Positions 8,256 through 18,661 of a DNA stretch of 64,000 nucleotides are shown here, piece by piece. The number at the start of each line of letters is the position of its first letter. Position 1 is the stretch's first letter. The DNA is from Paenibacillus pabuli (GTDB lineage: Bacteria > Bacillota > Bacilli > Paenibacillales > Paenibacillaceae), in contig NZ_CP073714.1 in the NCBI RefSeq assembly GCF_023101145.1, positions 1,612,001 through 1,676,000 on the forward strand. Reading direction: 5' to 3'. Under the pieces are notes generated by a model, which was given only the letters and a program-made list of their open reading frames with translations, was not told where the DNA came from and did not search any database. The position numbers and the translations under genes are program-made.

Positions 8256-8483
8256 TTATCCACATATTCAGGATAATTTGTGGGTAACTATAACAAACCC
8301 AAACCCGTAATGTTTTCGAAAATCAAAGCATTTAGGGGATAGAGGTTCTCTTATATATCCACAAAGTTGTGGATAACGTGGATAACTTAGTGGATAAATA
8401 TGGTTTTTTTGCAGAAAAAGCTATTCTACCGCCGTATAATTAAGTTGATTAAGTTGCTTGCTATATTGCTTTCTTGTGGATAA
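8256..8483. promoter_or_regulatory. cluster of seven DnaA-box-like sites
   Basis: Perfect DnaA boxes are at 8256-8264 (TTATCCACA), 8368-8376 and 8475-8483 (TGTGGATAA). Single-mismatch boxes are at 8279-8287, 8355-8363, 8377-8385 and 8389-8397. All sit in a gene-free gap of about 490 bases (8180-8675) upstream of no start codon: leuA ends to the left and the ABC-F gene ends to the right. No dnaA or dnaN is near, so this looks like a DnaA-titrating or regulatory cluster and not oriC. Confidence 0.75.
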
Positions 8484-8575
8484 AGTGGAGGGTAATCAGC
8501 CGAAAAAAATGTCCATGATTCGAGTGAATTTGACAATTGTGAAAACGCCCTTGTCAAAACTCTACGTTTATCATT

Positions 8576-8611
8576 AATAAAAAAGCTGATCCCGTCAAGG
8601 AATCAGCTTTT
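8576..8611 (-). terminator. terminator of the ABC-F gene
   Basis: AAAAGCTGAT (8581-8590) pairs with ATCAGCTTTT (8602-8611); on the minus strand it is followed by a T-run. Confidence 0.75.
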
Positions 8612-8675
8612 AATATTCCTACTTATTCCAGTAGAAGGATAGTAGAGGAGTATACGGAACGGGGATGGGACAGTC

Positions 8676-10634
8676 CTATTCCAGAGCTAACTCTTCCCAC
8701 TCTTCATAAGCCTTGGCAAGTTGAAGCTTGTGACCCTCAGCTTTTTCTTGAAGCTCTTGCAGCTTCATATAATCCTGATAGATTTCAGGCAGAGCCATCT
8801 GTGCCTCAAGCTCCGTAATCTCCGTTTCCAGCTTCGCAATCTGTTGTTCCAGAGCTTCCTGCTTGCGCTGGCGGTTTCGTTCTTCGCGCTTGGCCTGCTT
8901 GTCCGCTTCGAATGAGGCGGCTCCGGATTTTTCGATTGCGGATAGGGCTGGATCAGATTTGGTTGAGTTTTTGGAAGAGGCAAGGCGTGCTTCCGCAGCT
9001 TCACGGGCAATATCCTCAAGCTCCTGTTTCTTCTCCACATAATCATCATAATTACCGAGGTAATGCTCTGTCCCACCGGGATGCAGTTCGACAATACGCT
9101 CAGCCATTTTATTGAGGAAATACCGGTCATGGGAGATGAACAGCAATGTGCCTTCATAGTCCATTAGCGCCGCTTCAAGCACTTCTTTGGCGAACAGGTC
9201 GAGATGGTTCGTAGGCTCATCCAGAATGAGCATGTTGGCTTCCTTAAGCATGAGCTTGGAGAGGGAAACACGTGCTTTTTCTCCACCGCTAAGCGATGAG
9301 ATTTTTTTGAGTACATCATCTCCACTGAACAGGAAGTTGCCGAGCACCGTACGGATTCGCGCTTCCTCCATGCCTGGATAGGCACTCCAGAGCTCTTCCA
9401 ATACCGTATTGGAAGGATTAAGTCCTGTCTGCTCCTGATCATAATAGCCAATCTGCACCTTGGTACCCCATTGGATCTCACCGCTTACAGGACGCAAACT
9501 TCCGGTGAGACATTTCAGCATGGTGGATTTACCAATACCGTTTGGACCAATCAAAGCAACCGTTTCCCCACGTCTAAGATCAAAAGACACATTGCGGAAC
9601 AACGGCGAAGCCTCATCGTAGGCAACGGAAAGCTGATTCACACGAAGCACTTCCTTGCCGGACATGACAGCTGTTTCAAAAGAAAAGTGAGCTTTCTTCA
9701 GATCTCCCATTGGTTTATCGAGCCGGTCCATCTTTTCGAGTGCCTTGCGGCGGCTTTGTGCCCGTTTGGTTGTTGAAGCACGGACAATATTTTTCTGGAC
9801 AAACTCCTCCATTTTGGAGATTTCATCCTGTTGTTTCTCGTATTGCTTCATCTGACTTTCGTACTCGGCAGCTTTCAGTTCCATGTATCGGCTGTAATTG
9901 CCCGTATATTTTTTGGAGCGGTGCCGTTCGATCTCCACAATGGTCGTGACAAGCCGGTCAAGGAAATACCGGTCATGGGATACAACCAGCAGCGCGCCGG
10001 AATAACCTCTGAGGTAATCTTCAAGCCATGTGAGGGTGGCGATGTCGAGATAGTTGGTAGGCTCGTCCAGCATCAGCAAGTCAGGGGCCTGAAGCAAAAT
10101 GCGAGCAAGTGCAAGACGTGTCTTTTGCCCACCGCTGAGTGTGGCAATTGGGGTATCTGGTGAAAATTCACCGAAGCCCATTCCGTGCAGTACACTGCGA
10201 ATGCGTGTCTCCATCTCATAACCGCCATGATCCTTGAACCAGTCCGAGCGTTTGGCATAACGTTCAAGCAGATCGGCATACTTTTTTTCATCTTCCATCT
10301 GCGCGGGGTCAGCAATATCCTGTTCCATCTGACGTAAATCCGCTTCAGCCTCGGTCAGATGGGCGAATACGTTCATCATTTCTTCCCATATGGAGCGATC
10401 GGATTGAAGTCCGCTGTTCTGGGCGAGATAACCAAGCGTTGTTTCCTTGGATTTGAAAATCTGTCCACCATCGTAGGACATTTCTCCGGCCACAATTTTG
10501 AGCAAAGTGGATTTCCCTGCGCCGTTAACACCAACGAGGCCGATGCGCTCGCGTTCTAATATTTGTAAGTTCACGCCGTCCAGGATTGGATCGACACCAA
10601 AACGTTTGATAATTCCGGATACTTGCAGCAGCAT
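8676..10634 (-). CDS. ABC-F family ATPase (YdiF-like)
   Basis: A soluble protein with two ABC ATPase domains and no membrane segments, as in ABC-F translation factors that act at the ribosomal E site. The first domain has Walker A GVNGAGKST, signature LSGGQKTRLALARIL and DEPTNYLD; the second has GPNGIGKST, LSGGEKARVSL and DEPTNHLD. Between them lies the charged P-site tertiary motif linker, and the C-terminus (about 555-650) is a Lys/Glu-rich coiled coil. I chose ATG 10634 because GGAGGAAC precedes it. The position after tsaD matches B. subtilis ydiF; the orientation here is reversed. Confidence 0.88.
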   Translation of the reverse strand: MLLQVSGIIKRFGVDPILDGVNLQILERERIGLVGVNGAGKSTLLKIVAGEMSYDGGQIFKSKETTLGYLAQNSGLQSDRSIWEEMMNVFAHLTEAEADLRQMEQDIADPAQMEDEKKYADLLERYAKRSDWFKDHGGYEMETRIRSVLHGMGFGEFSPDTPIATLSGGQKTRLALARILLQAPDLLMLDEPTNYLDIATLTWLEDYLRGYSGALLVVSHDRYFLDRLVTTIVEIERHRSKKYTGNYSRYMELKAAEYESQMKQYEKQQDEISKMEEFVQKNIVRASTTKRAQSRRKALEKMDRLDKPMGDLKKAHFSFETAVMSGKEVLRVNQLSVAYDEASPLFRNVSFDLRRGETVALIGPNGIGKSTMLKCLTGSLRPVSGEIQWGTKVQIGYYDQEQTGLNPSNTVLEELWSAYPGMEEARIRTVLGNFLFSGDDVLKKISSLSGGEKARVSLSKLMLKEANMLILDEPTNHLDLFAKEVLEAALMDYEGTLLFISHDRYFLNKMAERIVELHPGGTEHYLGNYDDYVEKKQELEDIAREAAEARLASSKNSTKSDPALSAIEKSGAASFEADKQAKREERNRQRKQEALEQQIAKLETEITELEAQMALPEIYQDYMKLQELQEKAEGHKLQLAKAYEEWEELALE

Positions 10635-10912
10635 AAAATTAAGTTCCTCCATAGGTCCAGTTCTTGATTTGACAACTACATCCCAGTTTACATGAAATAC
10701 AGAGCAAATGCACCGATTAGGAGTGCCTGGGGCGTGTAGTCTTTTTGGTCAATCAATGATAAACTGAAAGAAGGCATGTTAATACATGAGGATTTTGCAG
10801 AAAATGAATCATTTTAACGATTCCAACACGATGACAACTGGTGCATAACATATAAATGGTTTAAATGGAGAGCTGGTTTACCTTCCCGATCAACAGGAGG
10901 TTATTCAAGGAC

Positions 10913-11551
10913 ATGCAGGATCATACGGAACAGAAAAGCCGTCTTCGTTCCAAGCTGAGACAGAGCCGGGATCTGATGGATGAAAGTATACGTCAGCAGG
11001 CGATGACTGAGATTAATCATGTGACGAAGCGGGAGCTGGAGCGCCTTAGACGGGACAAATGGAAGCGGGGCAACAAGCGGCTTATGATTTTCAGCTATTT
11101 GTCTTATGGAAGCGAAGCCTCTACGGCCTTTTTGTTTGAAGAAGGCTGGAAGCATGGAGATCGGATGCTCGCACCGAAAGTGCTGGCGAATCCGGCTCGC
11201 ATGGAGTTGCGGCGTATCATGGGTGAACATGATATTCTGCCGGGAATATGGGGGATACCTGAGCCCAAGGATTCCTGTGAAGTGCTGCCACCTGAAAGCT
11301 GGCAAGATATCGATCTTGTCATCGTACCGGGGCTGGGCTATGACCTTCACGGAGGGCGCATTGGGTATGGCGGCGGTTATTATGATCGTTTTGCAGAAAC
11401 ACTTGCAGCGAAATGTGCGATGACCGACAAAAGACCGCGGATGGCTGCATTGGTATTGCCAGGCCAGCTTCAAGCTGAAATTCCGATGGACCCGCTTGAT
11501 CTGCGTATGGATCTGTTGATAACAACCGAAGGTATATTACATATCGAATAA
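10913..11551 (+). CDS. 5-formyltetrahydrofolate cyclo-ligase
   Basis: Converts 5-formyl-THF to 5,10-methenyl-THF using ATP. The 212-residue protein ends with the family signature DLVIVPGLGYD...GGRIGYGGGYYDRF, and has the YLSYGSEASTAFL substrate-pocket region in the first half. I chose ATG 10913 (AGGAGG upstream at 10895-10900) although an in-frame ATG exists at 10865 without a binding site. It is followed closely by moaC, so it may share a transcript with the molybdenum cofactor genes. MTHFS/YgfA/YqgN family. Confidence 0.88.
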   Translation: MQDHTEQKSRLRSKLRQSRDLMDESIRQQAMTEINHVTKRELERLRRDKWKRGNKRLMIFSYLSYGSEASTAFLFEEGWKHGDRMLAPKVLANPARMELRRIMGEHDILPGIWGIPEPKDSCEVLPPESWQDIDLVIVPGLGYDLHGGRIGYGGGYYDRFAETLAAKCAMTDKRPRMAALVLPGQLQAEIPMDPLDLRMDLLITTEGILHIE

Positions 11552-11566
11552 AGGGTTGTGATGTGA

Positions 11567-12070
11567 TTGAATTCAGAAGCGAATAACGACCAGACTTCGG
11601 GTACAAAACTGACTCATTTTAATGAACAGGGACGTGCTCGGATGGTTGATATTTCGGGTAAAGAAAGTACTGTGCGTACAGCTGTGGCGGTATCCAAAGT
11701 GACGATGAATCCGGCAACGCTTGAAGCCATTCGGGAGGGCCGCATCGGCAAAGGTGACGTTCTGGCAGTGGCCCAAATTGCGGGCATTCAAGGTGCCAAG
11801 AAGACATCTGATTGGATTCCGATGTGCCATCCATTGGCATTAACGGGTGTGGATATCCGTTTTCATGACAACGGTGTCGATGAATTGCAGATTGAAGTTA
11901 CGGTGAGAACCGAAGGAAAGACTGGTGTCGAGATGGAGGCGCTCACGGCGGCGTCGGCAGCGGCACTGACGATCTATGACATGTGTAAAGCCATGCAAAA
12001 AGATATGATTATCGGTCCAACCATGCTGAATTCCAAGAGTGGTGGCAAAAACGGCGATTTCAGCCGATAA
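11567..12070 (+). CDS. moaC: cyclic pyranopterin monophosphate synthase MoaC
   Basis: MoaC forms cPMP from the MoaA product in molybdenum cofactor synthesis. The 167-residue protein shows [38 protein letters not shown], the active-site IPMCHPLAL, and a C-terminal [21 protein letters not shown], all family hallmarks, with the conserved KSGGK at the end. The start is a TTG (11567) with AAAGGG upstream. It lies in the ydiG position of the B. subtilis order. Confidence 0.95.
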   Translation: MNSEANNDQTSGTKLTHFNEQGRARMVDISGKESTVRTAVAVSKVTMNPATLEAIREGRIGKGDVLAVAQIAGIQGAKKTSDWIPMCHPLALTGVDIRFHDNGVDELQIEVTVRTEGKTGVEMEALTAASAAALTIYDMCKAMQKDMIIGPTMLNSKSGGKNGDFSR

Positions 12071-12107
12071 AGGACATTTATTTTCATAGAGGAGAAGGGT
12101 GATCTTT

Positions 12108-12593
12108 ATGGTGTGGAGAACAGCAATCCTGACAGCCAGCGACAAAGGGGCCCGCGGGGAACGTGAGGATACGAGTGCCCAAGTGATCCGGGAACTTGTG
12201 GAAGAAGAACTGGGTGGGGAAATCGTGGAGTACCGCATCGTTCCGGATGAACCCGATGAGATTATCGCGGCTTTGATTGAGATGACGGATTATTTTCACG
12301 CTGATTTGGTATTGACTACGGGGGGGACGGAGCTTGCGATTCGTGATATTACGCCGGAAGCGACCCGGCGGGTCATTGAACGGGAAGTTCCAGGCATGGC
12401 TGAAGCCATGAGATACAGTGTTATGGGCAAAAATCGTTCTGCGATGCTGTTCCGTGGCGTATGCGGCATTCGCGGACGTACACTGATTGTCAACCTGCCA
12501 GGTACCCCGAAGGGTGTGCATGAGCATTTGGCGGCTATTATGGACCAGCTTCCGGAAGCGCTGCTGATGGTTACGGGTCAGTTCAAGCAATAA
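12108..12593 (+). CDS. molybdenum cofactor protein MoaB/MogA
   Basis: A molybdopterin-binding (MoCF_biosynth) protein of 161 residues that adenylylates or handles molybdopterin. Motifs: AILTASDKGARGEREDTS at the start, VLTTGGTELAIRDITPEAT in the middle, and the NLPGTPKGVHEHL segment. ATG 12108 is chosen because GGAGAAGGG ends nine bases upstream; a GTG at 12099 is in frame. MoaB and MogA are hard to separate by eye. It follows moaC by about 40 bases and is likely in the same operon. Confidence 0.9.
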   Translation: MVWRTAILTASDKGARGEREDTSAQVIRELVEEELGGEIVEYRIVPDEPDEIIAALIEMTDYFHADLVLTTGGTELAIRDITPEATRRVIEREVPGMAEAMRYSVMGKNRSAMLFRGVCGIRGRTLIVNLPGTPKGVHEHLAAIMDQLPEALLMVTGQFKQ

Positions 12594-12795
12594 ACGAGAA
12601 ACATATAGTAGCTGGTGTGAAATCAAGCGTGAAAAAATGATTGGATGTCGAGGTCTCTTTTGTGAATAATGTGGGTTATGTAAGTGGTTACATCTATGGT
12701 ATGATTGACATAATTCAAAATGAAGCAAAGACATCCATGAGCCTATGGCCAAGCGTGTGCATCTTTGAAGCTTGAAACGAGGAGGAATAATATCA

Positions 12796-13044
12796 ATGTT
12801 TAGTTCCATTGGACCAACAGGTTTTATTTTGCTGGCCGTTATCGCGCTGCTTTTGTTTGGACCCAACAAGCTTCCAGAATTGGGGCGGGCAGTCGGTCGC
12901 ACTTTCCGTGAATTCAAAGAAGGCGCACGTGAGATTATTTCGGATGATGATTCATCCAGTCGCAAGGAGCAGGAAAAGGCGAAGCCAATGGCATCTGAGA
13001 CTGCATCTGCAGACAAGCCTGAGGATAAACGCCTGCCGGAATAA
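12796..13044 (+). CDS. tatA: twin-arginine translocase subunit TatA
   Basis: TatA builds the membrane passage for folded proteins with twin-arginine signals. The 82-residue protein has a short N-terminal membrane helix (GPTGFILLAVIALLLFGP), the conserved hinge FGPNKLPELGR with an amphipathic helix, and an acidic, soluble tail. ATG 12796 has GGAGG ten bases upstream. Only one TatA precedes tatC, as in the minimal TatAC systems of Bacillota such as TatAyCy. Confidence 0.93.
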   Translation: MFSSIGPTGFILLAVIALLLFGPNKLPELGRAVGRTFREFKEGAREIISDDDSSSRKEQEKAKPMASETASADKPEDKRLPE

Positions 13045-13068
13045 CTTTGACGGCAATGAAAGAGAAAT

Positions 13069-13097
13069 CCCTTCCTGCCGGAAGGGTTTTGTATTTT
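13069..13097 (+). terminator. terminator-like hairpin between tatA and tatC
   Basis: CCCTTCC-TGCC-GGAAGGG followed by TTTTGTATTTT, lying inside the tatA-tatC spacer. It may end part of the transcripts after tatA. Confidence 0.65.
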
Positions 13098-13122
13098 AAG
13101 CTGGCAACAATGGGGGGCAGGC

Positions 13123-13917
13123 ATGACGCAGCAGAAGGAAGAAATGACGCTTACAGAACATTTGAGTGAGCTGCGCAAGCGGCTGATTTATGTGTTGAGC
13201 ATTTTTATTTTGGGGCTGGTGGCAGGCTTTCTGGTGGCGGACCCGGTGTATCAATATCTGACAAAGGCAGAGACTGCTCAGGGGTTTGTGCTGCATGCAT
13301 TCTCGTTCTGGGACGGGATTGGGATCTACATGAAGATTGCCGGTCTGTTCTCACTGGTCATTACGCTGCCGTTTACGGTGTTTCAGCTCTGGAAGTTTGT
13401 CAGTCCAGGTCTCCGGCCGCGTGAGCGGAAAGCCACGCTGAAGTATGTGCCTTATGTATTTCTGTTATTTCTGATCGGGTTAGCTTTCTCGTACTATGTT
13501 GTTTTCCCGATGGCACTTTCTTTTACTTCATCGATTACGGAAAAAATGGGGCTTGTTGAGACCTACGGAATGAAGCAGTATTTTAGTTTTTTGTTTGGAA
13601 TAGTACTGCCGGTATCCCTGTTGTTCGAACTTCCGCTAATCATTATGTTCCTGACAGGACTGCGGATATTGAATCCGATCCGGCTTCGCAAAATGCGCAG
13701 AGTCGCTTATTTTGTGCTGATCTTCATTGCGGTCGTGGTCACACCGCCTGACTTTATTTCCGATTTTCTTGTGATGATCCCTTTGCTCCTGTTATATGAA
13801 ATCAGTGTGTTTCTGTCTGGCTTTGTGTATCGTAAACAGCTTGCTGCTGATGCAGAAGTTGAATCCCGTTACATCCGTGCCAAGGATAAGACCGAGGATA
13901 AACAGAGCGTAGTATAA
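13123..13917 (+). CDS. tatC: twin-arginine translocase subunit TatC
   Basis: TatC is the six-helix membrane receptor for twin-arginine signal peptides. The 264-residue protein begins with MTLTEHLSELRKRL, has an external loop after helix 1, and the FVSPGLRPRERK cytoplasmic loop that binds the signal. Helices near residues 25-45, 70-95, 110-135, 155-180, 190-210 and 215-235 are evident. Length is typical. The C-tail is charged. It follows tatA in the conserved order before groES. Confidence 0.95.
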   Translation: MTQQKEEMTLTEHLSELRKRLIYVLSIFILGLVAGFLVADPVYQYLTKAETAQGFVLHAFSFWDGIGIYMKIAGLFSLVITLPFTVFQLWKFVSPGLRPRERKATLKYVPYVFLLFLIGLAFSYYVVFPMALSFTSSITEKMGLVETYGMKQYFSFLFGIVLPVSLLFELPLIIMFLTGLRILNPIRLRKMRRVAYFVLIFIAVVVTPPDFISDFLVMIPLLLLYEISVFLSGFVYRKQLAADAEVESRYIRAKDKTEDKQSVV

Positions 13918-14247
13918 CAAGAGAGAAATTTTATCCGCATTTGAAACGGTTAAACAGTTAATTCTTGGCATGATGCCCTTCCCGGGAAAAGGCGATTGGT
14001 TCTCCCCCGGGATAAGAGGGGCGATAACCTATACAGTGAAATATTCCGGCGGACGGGACAAGCAGGCATATTATGTTCAACAATGGATACAATGGAAAAG
14101 GGCTCCTGAGAACGTTGCAGGAGGTCTTACGGATTCTGTGGAATAAGTTATATGATAATTATGACATTTGCGCAGGCAAACCGGGTGGTATTTGGTTGGT
14201 TTGGTGTAAATACAACGTAAAATCTCGCAGGAATTCATGAAAAGGAC

Positions 14248-14277
14248 TTGAAATCATGCTTCAAGTTGAAGTATCAT
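14248..14277 (+). promoter_or_regulatory. groE promoter
   Basis: TTGAAA (14248-14253), 18 bases, TATCAT (14272-14277). It sits directly upstream of the CIRCE operator. Confidence 0.7.
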
Positions 14278-14288
14278 AAAGTTGGTTG

Positions 14289-14315
14289 TTAGCACTAAAC
14301 ACTGTCGAGTGCTAA
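14289..14315. promoter_or_regulatory. CIRCE operator (HrcA site)
   Basis: TTAGCACTA - nine bases - GAGTGCTAA: the consensus CIRCE inverted repeat with one mismatch, located at the transcription start of groES. HrcA binding here represses groESL until heat stress. Confidence 0.93.
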
Positions 14316-14375
14316 TACATATGGCTACAACCTACAAATGCAACGTTATATAATTTCAAAAGGAGGCTATTTTTC

Positions 14376-14657
14376 ATGATCAGACCTTTAGGTGAACGCG
14401 TATTGGTAGAACCACTGGAGCAAGAGCAAACAACTTCTTTCGGGATCGTACTGCCGGACTCCGCTAAAGAAAAACCGCAAGAGGGTAAAATTATTGCTGT
14501 TGGCGCCGGAGTATTGAAAGACGGAGTACGTGTAGCTCTGGAAGTGAAAGAAGGAGATCGCGTTATTTTCTCCAAATATGCCGGTACAGAAATTAAGTTC
14601 GAAGGTAAAGAATATTTGATTATGAAAGAAAGCGATATTCACGCGATTCTCGACTAA
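14376..14657 (+). CDS. groES: co-chaperonin GroES
   Basis: The 10-kDa lid of the GroEL chaperonin chamber. The 93-residue protein starts [18 protein letters not shown] and contains the mobile loop ([19 protein letters not shown]) with the GIVLP core that contacts GroEL, and ends [23 protein letters not shown] precedes ATG 14376. It is first in the groES-groEL operon, controlled by CIRCE. Confidence 0.98.
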   Translation: MIRPLGERVLVEPLEQEQTTSFGIVLPDSAKEKPQEGKIIAVGAGVLKDGVRVALEVKEGDRVIFSKYAGTEIKFEGKEYLIMKESDIHAILD

Positions 14658-14715
14658 TTCAAATTTAATCGGTTAACCGAACCATATAGCAGTACCATTT
14701 TACACAATATACTAG

Positions 14716-16362
<1,647 letters not shown>

Positions 16363-16434
16363 TAAAAGGTGTAAAAACCTTTTAAGCATCATGGTTTCCC
16401 TTGATAAGAAACCATCTTTGACCACATTGTGTAA

Positions 16435-16475
16435 AAAGAATAGACCTTTCGTAAACTACGAAAGGTCTATTCTTT
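16435..16475 (+). terminator. groEL terminator
   Basis: A perfect 19-bp stem (AAAGAATAGACCTTTCGTA paired with its complement) around an AAC loop, followed by TTTAATTATTTTT. Confidence 0.9.
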
Positions 16476-16753
16476 AATTATTTTTCTAAGTGTTTAAAAT
16501 AAGTTATAGATTCAAATGCTACAACAAATATTTTTCAAACAGCTCCAAGTGCTTTGTTTTAAAGTGACGTAATTCAGTCTTAACTGGCTTATAAACGTCG
16601 CCGGGAGTATCGATCTTATTAAATGTCAAATATTAATCACTTATAGTGTAATATTTCGTAATTATAGAAAGGGGAAGATGAGTATATAAAAGAACACTTC
16701 ACAGATATAAAGATATCCTGAACCAAAGATTCACACATATTTACAATTAATAA
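16476..16753. other. AT-rich non-coding stretch
   Basis: The base composition drops to AT-rich directly after the groEL terminator and stays so for about 2 kb, unlike both flanks. I see no complete gene in this part. It probably marks the left edge of an acquired segment. Confidence 0.5.
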
Positions 16754-16915
16754 TTCAGAAGATGTAGAGCACTTTCAAAAAAAGATGTTAGCTTAAAAGC
16801 ATTACTAGACGATAAAATGGCCATCAACAATTTCCATCACAATCTAAAAATTTCAATCCTTATTATTAAATACTTGGGCGATGTTGATCAGAATAGGGAG
16901 GGCGTTTTGAATTGA
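16754..16915 (+). other. short open frame or gene remnant before the HEPN gene
   Basis: A 53-codon open frame, preceded by two stop codons in a row at 16748-16753. It could start at ATG 16817. It includes KALLDDKMAINNFHHNLKIS and ends at TGA 16913-16915, overlapping the TTG start of the HEPN gene, an arrangement typical of translational coupling. Neighbouring frames upstream (from about 16670) also contain protein-like fragments, so this may be the tail of a frameshifted gene. No family recognised. Confidence 0.3.
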
Positions 16916-17925
16916 AACAAAATTTATTTGCTACTGTTAGATACTTTCAATTAGAAGTAGCGAACACTTCATTGGATATGATGAGTGGATTGAGATTATC
17001 AAACAAAGAGACTACAATAAGTCAAATTTTAAATAACACTATAGTTGAGAATATAGGTAAAATATCAGAAAAATCACTTAAGGATTCGATATACATTTTT
17101 TGCAATGGATCAGAAAAGCGGTCGATCTATGATAAATTAGATATGGTTGGAATTGAGGGTGAAGATGAAATTTTTAATGTTGTTAAAGGATTCATTCAAA
17201 TTTTTTTTACATGTTTATGGCTAGTTAAAGATAATAGTGCTCATATAGATAGTATATTTCTTAATAAGTCTTTTGAAAATGAAAATGAAACATTGGAACA
17301 AACGTTCCATCACATAACATACTTAATATTTTCAACCAGCAGAGGCGACTTACAAACAAACATGTTCACTATAGATGAAATTAAAAAAGCTTTATTCTAC
17401 GTATCATGTTTTAAAGAAGTAGATTCTCTCGATGAAGTGAACAACATCCAGTTTGGGTATGGACTTTATAATGACTTGCCTTATAATAATTATAGCAAGC
17501 TTTCAAGAGTACATACTTTAATATGTACAGCAAGAAAAAATTCTTTTATTCCAATTAAAATTTCATTTTACATTGCTACCCTAGAATGTCTGTTTAATAC
17601 AGGTTCAGGTGAAGTAACGCATATGGTTTGTGAAAGAACATCGTTATTCCTTGCTGGGGACTTAGAAACAAGAATAAAAAACTATCAGTTAATTAAAATT
17701 GCATACGATATACGTTCAAAATTTATACATGGACATCAAGATATGACTTCAAAAAGAAAAACTAAGGAGTCTTTACAGCAAATATCAGAAGAATTGGATT
17801 CTTTAATTCGTCAATTAATGGTTTTAGTTATAACAGAAAAAAGAGAAATTTTGCGATTAAATAATTCAAAGAATGAGGATAAAAATTCTATAAATCAGAT
17901 GTTTTTAGAGTTAATCCTTGAATAA
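16912..17925 (+). CDS. HEPN-domain protein, candidate defence or RNase effector
   Basis: A 337-residue protein in AT-rich DNA unlike its neighbours. The C-terminal part resembles Apea-like HEPN domains: ISFYIATLECLF, an NTGSGE turn, then DIRSKFIHGH, giving the R-x4-H motif (Arg268, His273) used by HEPN ribonucleases. The N-terminal 200 residues have no recognised fold. The start is TTG 16912 with AGGGAGGG nine bases upstream. HEPN proteins often act as RNases in anti-phage or toxin systems; here no obvious antitoxin or nucleotidyltransferase lies beside it. Function is inferred from the motif only. Confidence 0.65.
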   Translation: MKQNLFATVRYFQLEVANTSLDMMSGLRLSNKETTISQILNNTIVENIGKISEKSLKDSIYIFCNGSEKRSIYDKLDMVGIEGEDEIFNVVKGFIQIFFTCLWLVKDNSAHIDSIFLNKSFENENETLEQTFHHITYLIFSTSRGDLQTNMFTIDEIKKALFYVSCFKEVDSLDEVNNIQFGYGLYNDLPYNNYSKLSRVHTLICTARKNSFIPIKISFYIATLECLFNTGSGEVTHMVCERTSLFLAGDLETRIKNYQLIKIAYDIRSKFIHGHQDMTSKRKTKESLQQISEELDSLIRQLMVLVITEKREILRLNNSKNEDKNSINQMFLELILE

Positions 17926-18661
17926 CTTTAACTAAGTCAATCAACAGTCGATGCATTCGAATAGTACAAATAGTGTTTTCATGTAAAGAAACTTCACTTG
18001 GATTACACGTTTAGGGATGAACTCGTTTAATGTACATATCTAAAACCGATGTAGAAAAAGTGTGGGATTGAGTGAGTAAATACTTGTAGTAAAAAAGTCT
18101 TGGAATCATACTTTAACCCACTCCAACAAAATGCGAACTATGACGTATGTTCCCGCATTGGAAACATACGTTCGAATATGACTACCACACGACCTTGAAA
18201 TTAAAGAGGTTTGTTACAAGTGTGGGACTGAACCCCATTTGTGTGACAAGAATCAAGACAACATGCAGGCTTAAGCAACCAGTCATCGGAAATTTATCTG
18301 AGACTGTTTGTCTAGTTTCGCTTGAATCCGAATGAAGTTTTAGAAGTTGATGTAGACTTAAAAAGTCTGTTCGACGATAGCCTTCGTTGTGCACCTAAGA
18401 TCTTCGAGGTAGAACGTTTCAGACTTTGTCGAGTTAAACGGCTAAATGTGGGTATTATCAGCGGACGTTCCTTATGGGACATCTTATGGTGCGCTGAAAT
18501 GAGTAAAGGCTCCCGTGAGGGAGTCTTTTTTTATGTATATTTTTTTGAAAAAAGTAGTGATATGTTCTTCTTCTATTGCTAAACAGACAGTTGTTAAGTA
18601 AAATAAACATATGAATAAGTGCTCATATATTAATATATAAGCGATATTGGAGAGGATATGT
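17926..18661. other. AT-rich non-coding stretch with inverted repeat and terminator
   Basis: No convincing gene in 736 bases. It contains an inverted repeat ACGTATGTT / AACATACGT (18143-18151, 18163-18171) and a terminator-like hairpin, GGCTCCC-GTGA-GGGAGTC at 18508-18525, followed by TTTTTTT. Short frames here lack ribosome binding sites and known motifs. It may be decayed mobile or accessory DNA. Confidence 0.45.

Noticed and set aside
8256..8483. The DnaA-box cluster as the replication origin
   Set aside because: No dnaA, dnaN or rpmH gene and no clear unwinding element beside it; the synteny points to an oriC-distal cluster.
18147..18582. Two plus-strand frames of 62 and 86 codons after the HEPN gene
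   Set aside because: No ribosome binding site, no recognisable motif, and they end in terminator-like sequence; treated as non-coding.
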